DNA from: Sulfurimonas sp. | Lineage (GTDB): Bacteria > Campylobacterota > Campylobacteria > Campylobacterales > Sulfurimonadaceae | Length of the DNA: 64,000 nucleotides | Assembly (NCBI RefSeq): GCF_026196735.1 | Contig: NZ_JAPHUF010000012.1 | Span: 186,001 to 250,000 of the forward strand | Direction: 5' to 3' | Shown here: positions 61,852-64,000 of the stretch, piece after piece | How positions within the stretch are numbered: position 1 is the first letter of the stretch | Layout: the number at the start of each line of letters is the position of its first letter | Notes under the pieces: model-generated | The model's input: the letters and a program-made list of their open reading frames with translations, nothing else | What the model was told of the DNA's origin: nothing | The model's database searches: none | Position numbers and translations under genes: made by a program

Positions 61852-62172
61852 TTACGCTAAAAGAGCGTCTATTTTTTCTGCTAGAGCAGCTTTAGATTGT
61901 GCTCCAACAACTTGGTCTACCATCTCGCCATTTTTGAAAAACATGATAGTAGGGATAGAACGAATACCAAATTTAACAGCGATTTCTTGCTCTTCATCAG
62001 TATTAACTTTACAGATTTTAGCTTTACCATCAAAGTCTTCAGCCAACTCTTCGATTACAGGAGCGATCATACGACAAGGTCCACACCATGGAGCCCAGAA
62101 GTCTACTAAAGATACGCCTTCGCTTAGTGTTGCTTCAAAATCTGAACCAGTTAATTCTATGTATTTACTCAT
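61852..62172 (-). CDS. trxA: Thioredoxin
   Basis: The start is the ATG at 62172, which follows GAGGA (62180-62184) and gives the standard 106-residue thioredoxin; the longer frame to 62205 adds 11 residues without support. The active site 'WAPWCGPCRM' has Cys30 and Cys33, and the cis-Pro lies in 'RSIPTIMFF'. It provides reducing power for ribonucleotide reductase and other enzymes and is recycled by the TrxB encoded downstream. Confidence 0.97.
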   Translation of the reverse strand: MSKYIELTGSDFEATLSEGVSLVDFWAPWCGPCRMIAPVIEELAEDFDGKAKICKVNTDEEQEIAVKFGIRSIPTIMFFKNGEMVDQVVGAQSKAALAEKIDALLA

Positions 62173-62293
62173 TATTATTTCCTCATTTAAGTTTAATACG
62201 GACATTATACAAGCCTAAGTCTTTGAAAATCCTTTATGACATTTTTATAAATAATTCTTAAAATAAAAAAAGACAAGCCTTATAAATAGCTAG

Positions 62294-63073
62294 TTAAAAA
62301 CTTATAAATTCTCTTTTTCTTTTACGATATAAAGCACATTCAGAGTAGCCAATACTTTTTGCAATTGCTAAGACTTCATCACTAAATAGCCCAACTTGTT
62401 CAGGCTTATGCGCATCCGAAGCAAAAGTTATAGGAATATCAAGTTTTTTTGCTTCTACTAAAAGTGATGTTGAAGGGTATATCTCACCTATGGGTTTTCT
62501 GAGACCGGCAACATTTATCTCTATTGTCATATCAGCTTCTTTAATTGCTAAAAGAGCATTTTTTGCAATATCGTTTATATCTCTATTTGGCATATATTTA
62601 AAAACTTTTATAAGGTCTAAATGACCGACAATGTCAAACAATCTACTCTGTGCCATTTCCTCTATTGCGTTGAAATACTTTTGCCAGATTTCATCTATAT
62701 CTTGATGCTCATAGTTGCCTATAAACTCAGGATTGTCAAACCCCCACTCATCTATAAAATGCACAGAGCCTATGAGGTAATCAACATTTGCATTTAAGAC
62801 TCTATCGTCCATATACCCTTTTAGATAGTCAACTTCATAGCCAAGTAGTACTTCTATCTTGTCTTTATATTTCTCTTTCGCGCTTAATACATCTTTTTCA
62901 TATTTATACATGTCATCAAAACTCATACGGTATTTTGTATCAAAATCCATGGGTGCATGATCAGAAAAGCCAAAATATTTTATATTACACTCTATTGCTT
63001 TTTCAATATACTCATTAATATCACCATCTGCATGATTACAAAGTGAAGTGTGATTGTGTAAATCTACCAACAT
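62294..63073 (-). CDS. hisK: PHP-family histidinol-phosphatase
   Basis: The 259-residue protein has the PHP metal-binding motifs 'VDLHNHTSLCNHADG' at the N-terminus, 'FGFSDHAPMDF', 'GYEVDY', 'GSVHFIDEWGFD', 'VGHLDLIKVFK' and 'FASDAHKPEQVG'. This order matches HisK-type histidinol-phosphatases, which remove phosphate from histidinol phosphate in histidine synthesis. hisIE lies about 7 kb away on the other strand. A different PHP phosphoesterase activity cannot be excluded. Confidence 0.87.
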   Translation of the reverse strand: MLVDLHNHTSLCNHADGDINEYIEKAIECNIKYFGFSDHAPMDFDTKYRMSFDDMYKYEKDVLSAKEKYKDKIEVLLGYEVDYLKGYMDDRVLNANVDYLIGSVHFIDEWGFDNPEFIGNYEHQDIDEIWQKYFNAIEEMAQSRLFDIVGHLDLIKVFKYMPNRDINDIAKNALLAIKEADMTIEINVAGLRKPIGEIYPSTSLLVEAKKLDIPITFASDAHKPEQVGLFSDEVLAIAKSIGYSECALYRKRKREFISF

Positions 63074-63150
63074 TTATGGACCTCTTAAAATTCTTTATAG
63101 ATATTTATGATATTATAGTGTTAAAAATTAAATTTAGCTAGGGATTTACG

Positions 63151-63837
63151 ATGACTCAAGAAGAATTAGATGCTTTGATGGATGGAGATGTTGAAGAGTT
63201 GGATTCATTGTCAGATGATGAGATAGATTCTTCATCGGATGAAGATTTAAATGAGAATGCTGAAGTAAAAGAATCACCAAAAGAAAATGACACATCTCAC
63301 CACTTGCCTCTTCCTGCTACAGATGAGCATAAAATGGTACATCAGCTTGATGATGTTACAAAAGAGAGTGAAGAGAAAGCTAGTGAGATTTTTGACATTA
63401 TTGAAGGTATCAGTACGGATTTGCTGGAAAAAGAAAAGAATGCAAATAATGTAATTGAAGTATTAAACAGCAATATTGAACTTTTTACAACTTTAAGTGA
63501 AAAATTCCCTGATGTTGAAGCTTTTAAGATTCAATTAGAGAAGAACAACTCTGCACTAAATGAGACTACAGAAGCTTTAGAGATGCTTCAAACAAGCGGC
63601 GATTCTATAATGAATGTTATGGATATTATGCAGTATCAAGATATTCACCGTCAAAAAATAGAGCGTGTTATAAATGTAATGCGAGCACTTTCAAACTATA
63701 TGAATAGTCTGTTTGAAGGCAAAATCGATGATAGTAAAAGAGCTTCATCTGCTCAACATATAGTTGGTGATACACATGATGACATAGCGTCAGTTGATGA
63801 TATAGAGGCACTTTTAGCACAATTCGGACAGAAATGA
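63151..63837 (+). CDS. cheZ: Remote CheZ homologue (epsilon-type chemotaxis phosphatase)
   Basis: The 228-residue product starts with an acidic N-terminus ('TQEELDALMDGDVEELDSL'), then a long helical hairpin (about 70-190). The segment 'MQYQDIHRQKIERV' aligns with the active-site helix of E. coli CheZ, giving Asp164 and Gln168 as catalytic residues. The C-terminal 'DDIASVDDIEALLAQFGQ' resembles the CheY-binding tail. CheZ removes phosphate from CheY-P. HP0170 of Helicobacter is the same type, and as there, a U32 peptidase gene follows directly. Confidence 0.88.
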   Translation: MTQEELDALMDGDVEELDSLSDDEIDSSSDEDLNENAEVKESPKENDTSHHLPLPATDEHKMVHQLDDVTKESEEKASEIFDIIEGISTDLLEKEKNANNVIEVLNSNIELFTTLSEKFPDVEAFKIQLEKNNSALNETTEALEMLQTSGDSIMNVMDIMQYQDIHRQKIERVINVMRALSNYMNSLFEGKIDDSKRASSAQHIVGDTHDDIASVDDIEALLAQFGQK

Positions 63838-64000
63838 AAAAAGTAGAACTACTCTCTCCCGCAGGAACACTCGAAAAATTAAAAATCGCTTTTGACTTTG
63901 GAGCTGACGCTGTTTATGGCGGTGTTAGCCACTTTTCTCTTCGCATACGCTCAGGTAAAGAGTTTAGTATGGAGGAGTTTGCTGAGGGTATAGAGTACGC
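63834..64000 (+). CDS. Peptidase U32 family protein (3' truncated by the window)
   Basis: The ATG overlaps the cheZ stop by 4 bp. The 55 visible residues begin 'MKKVELLSPAGTLEKLKIAF' and contain 'GADAVYGGVSHFSLR', the characteristic N-terminus of U32 peptidases (PrtC/YegQ/TrhP). Several members of this family act in tRNA 5-hydroxyuridine formation rather than as collagenases. The rest of the gene lies beyond the window. Confidence 0.9.
   Translation, partial: MKKVELLSPAGTLEKLKIAFDFGADAVYGGVSHFSLRIRSGKEFSMEEFAEGIEY

Overview
This is an AT-rich window of about 64 kb from a Campylobacterota chromosome, most likely Sulfurimonas or a close relative. The evidence is a remote CheZ homologue followed directly by a U32 peptidase (the HP0170/HP0169 order of Helicobacter), a paired DUF2393 cassette, HQWKQPLN-type histidine kinases, a fused CcsBA cytochrome c synthase and many multiheme cytochromes. 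The genus is inferred; no rRNA or tRNA gene was seen. Genes are tightly packed with many 1-17 bp overlaps and frequent GTG/TTG starts. No gene-free stretch exceeds 300 bases; the longest are 16039-16315, 51413-51681 and 42636-42863.

Region 1 (1-20978) is devoted to c-type cytochromes. It opens with a block of NHL beta-propeller, parvulin isomerase, large outer-membrane barrel, second NHL propeller, a 692-residue multiheme cytochrome with two atypical heme motifs, a small exported protein and CcsBA. The make-up resembles a trans-outer-membrane electron conduit with its own maturation factors. A membrane spermidine-synthase-like protein, a DUF4136 lipoprotein and a minus-strand trio (Sel1 protein, diheme cytochrome, NrfJ-like lipoprotein) follow. 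Then comes a NapC/NrfH quinol oxidase with four further multiheme proteins. The whole window holds 49 CXXCH motifs plus three unusually spaced ones. NrfH-, NrfI- and NrfJ-like genes are present, but no nrfA was seen.

Region 2 (21014-30266) holds alaS, a CopD-like membrane protein, maf, a diguanylate cyclase, a bioF-like aminotransferase, an orphan ABC ATPase and a class A penicillin-binding protein. Region 3 (30263-38381) is an envelope module: an OmpR-type two-component system with its putative direct-repeat operators, two exported proteins, and a divergent operon of LolA-like protein, two FtsX-type permeases, LolD-like ATPase and an outer-membrane barrel. Region 4 (38389-44684) carries leuA, a soluble histidine kinase, glnA, a nucleotidyltransferase-like gene, a histone H1-like Lys/Ala protein and phoU. 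Region 5 (44708-50576) is a phosphate-starvation cluster: pstCAB-phoU, divergent ppk2, pstS and a porin, with three matching GTAAY-N6-GTAAC boxes placed 10 bp before -10 elements.

Region 6 (50720-64000) carries a tetraheme cytochrome, an exported ankyrin protein, ilvE, an SPFH protein, hisIE, the DUF2393 pair, a radical SAM protein, purF, dapB, trxB, a thioredoxin-like membrane protein, trxA, a PHP phosphatase, cheZ and the start of a U32 peptidase. Three copies of a hairpin-bearing intergenic element lie at 56.9, 57.9 and 61.3 kb. The last one sits between two diverged copies of a gene 3' end.

The strongest candidates for undescribed biology are the NHL/PpiC/barrel/multiheme/CcsBA conduit, the covarying hairpin element with its gene-end duplication, and three sets of 11-bp-period operators that suggest separate phosphate, envelope and cytochrome regulons.
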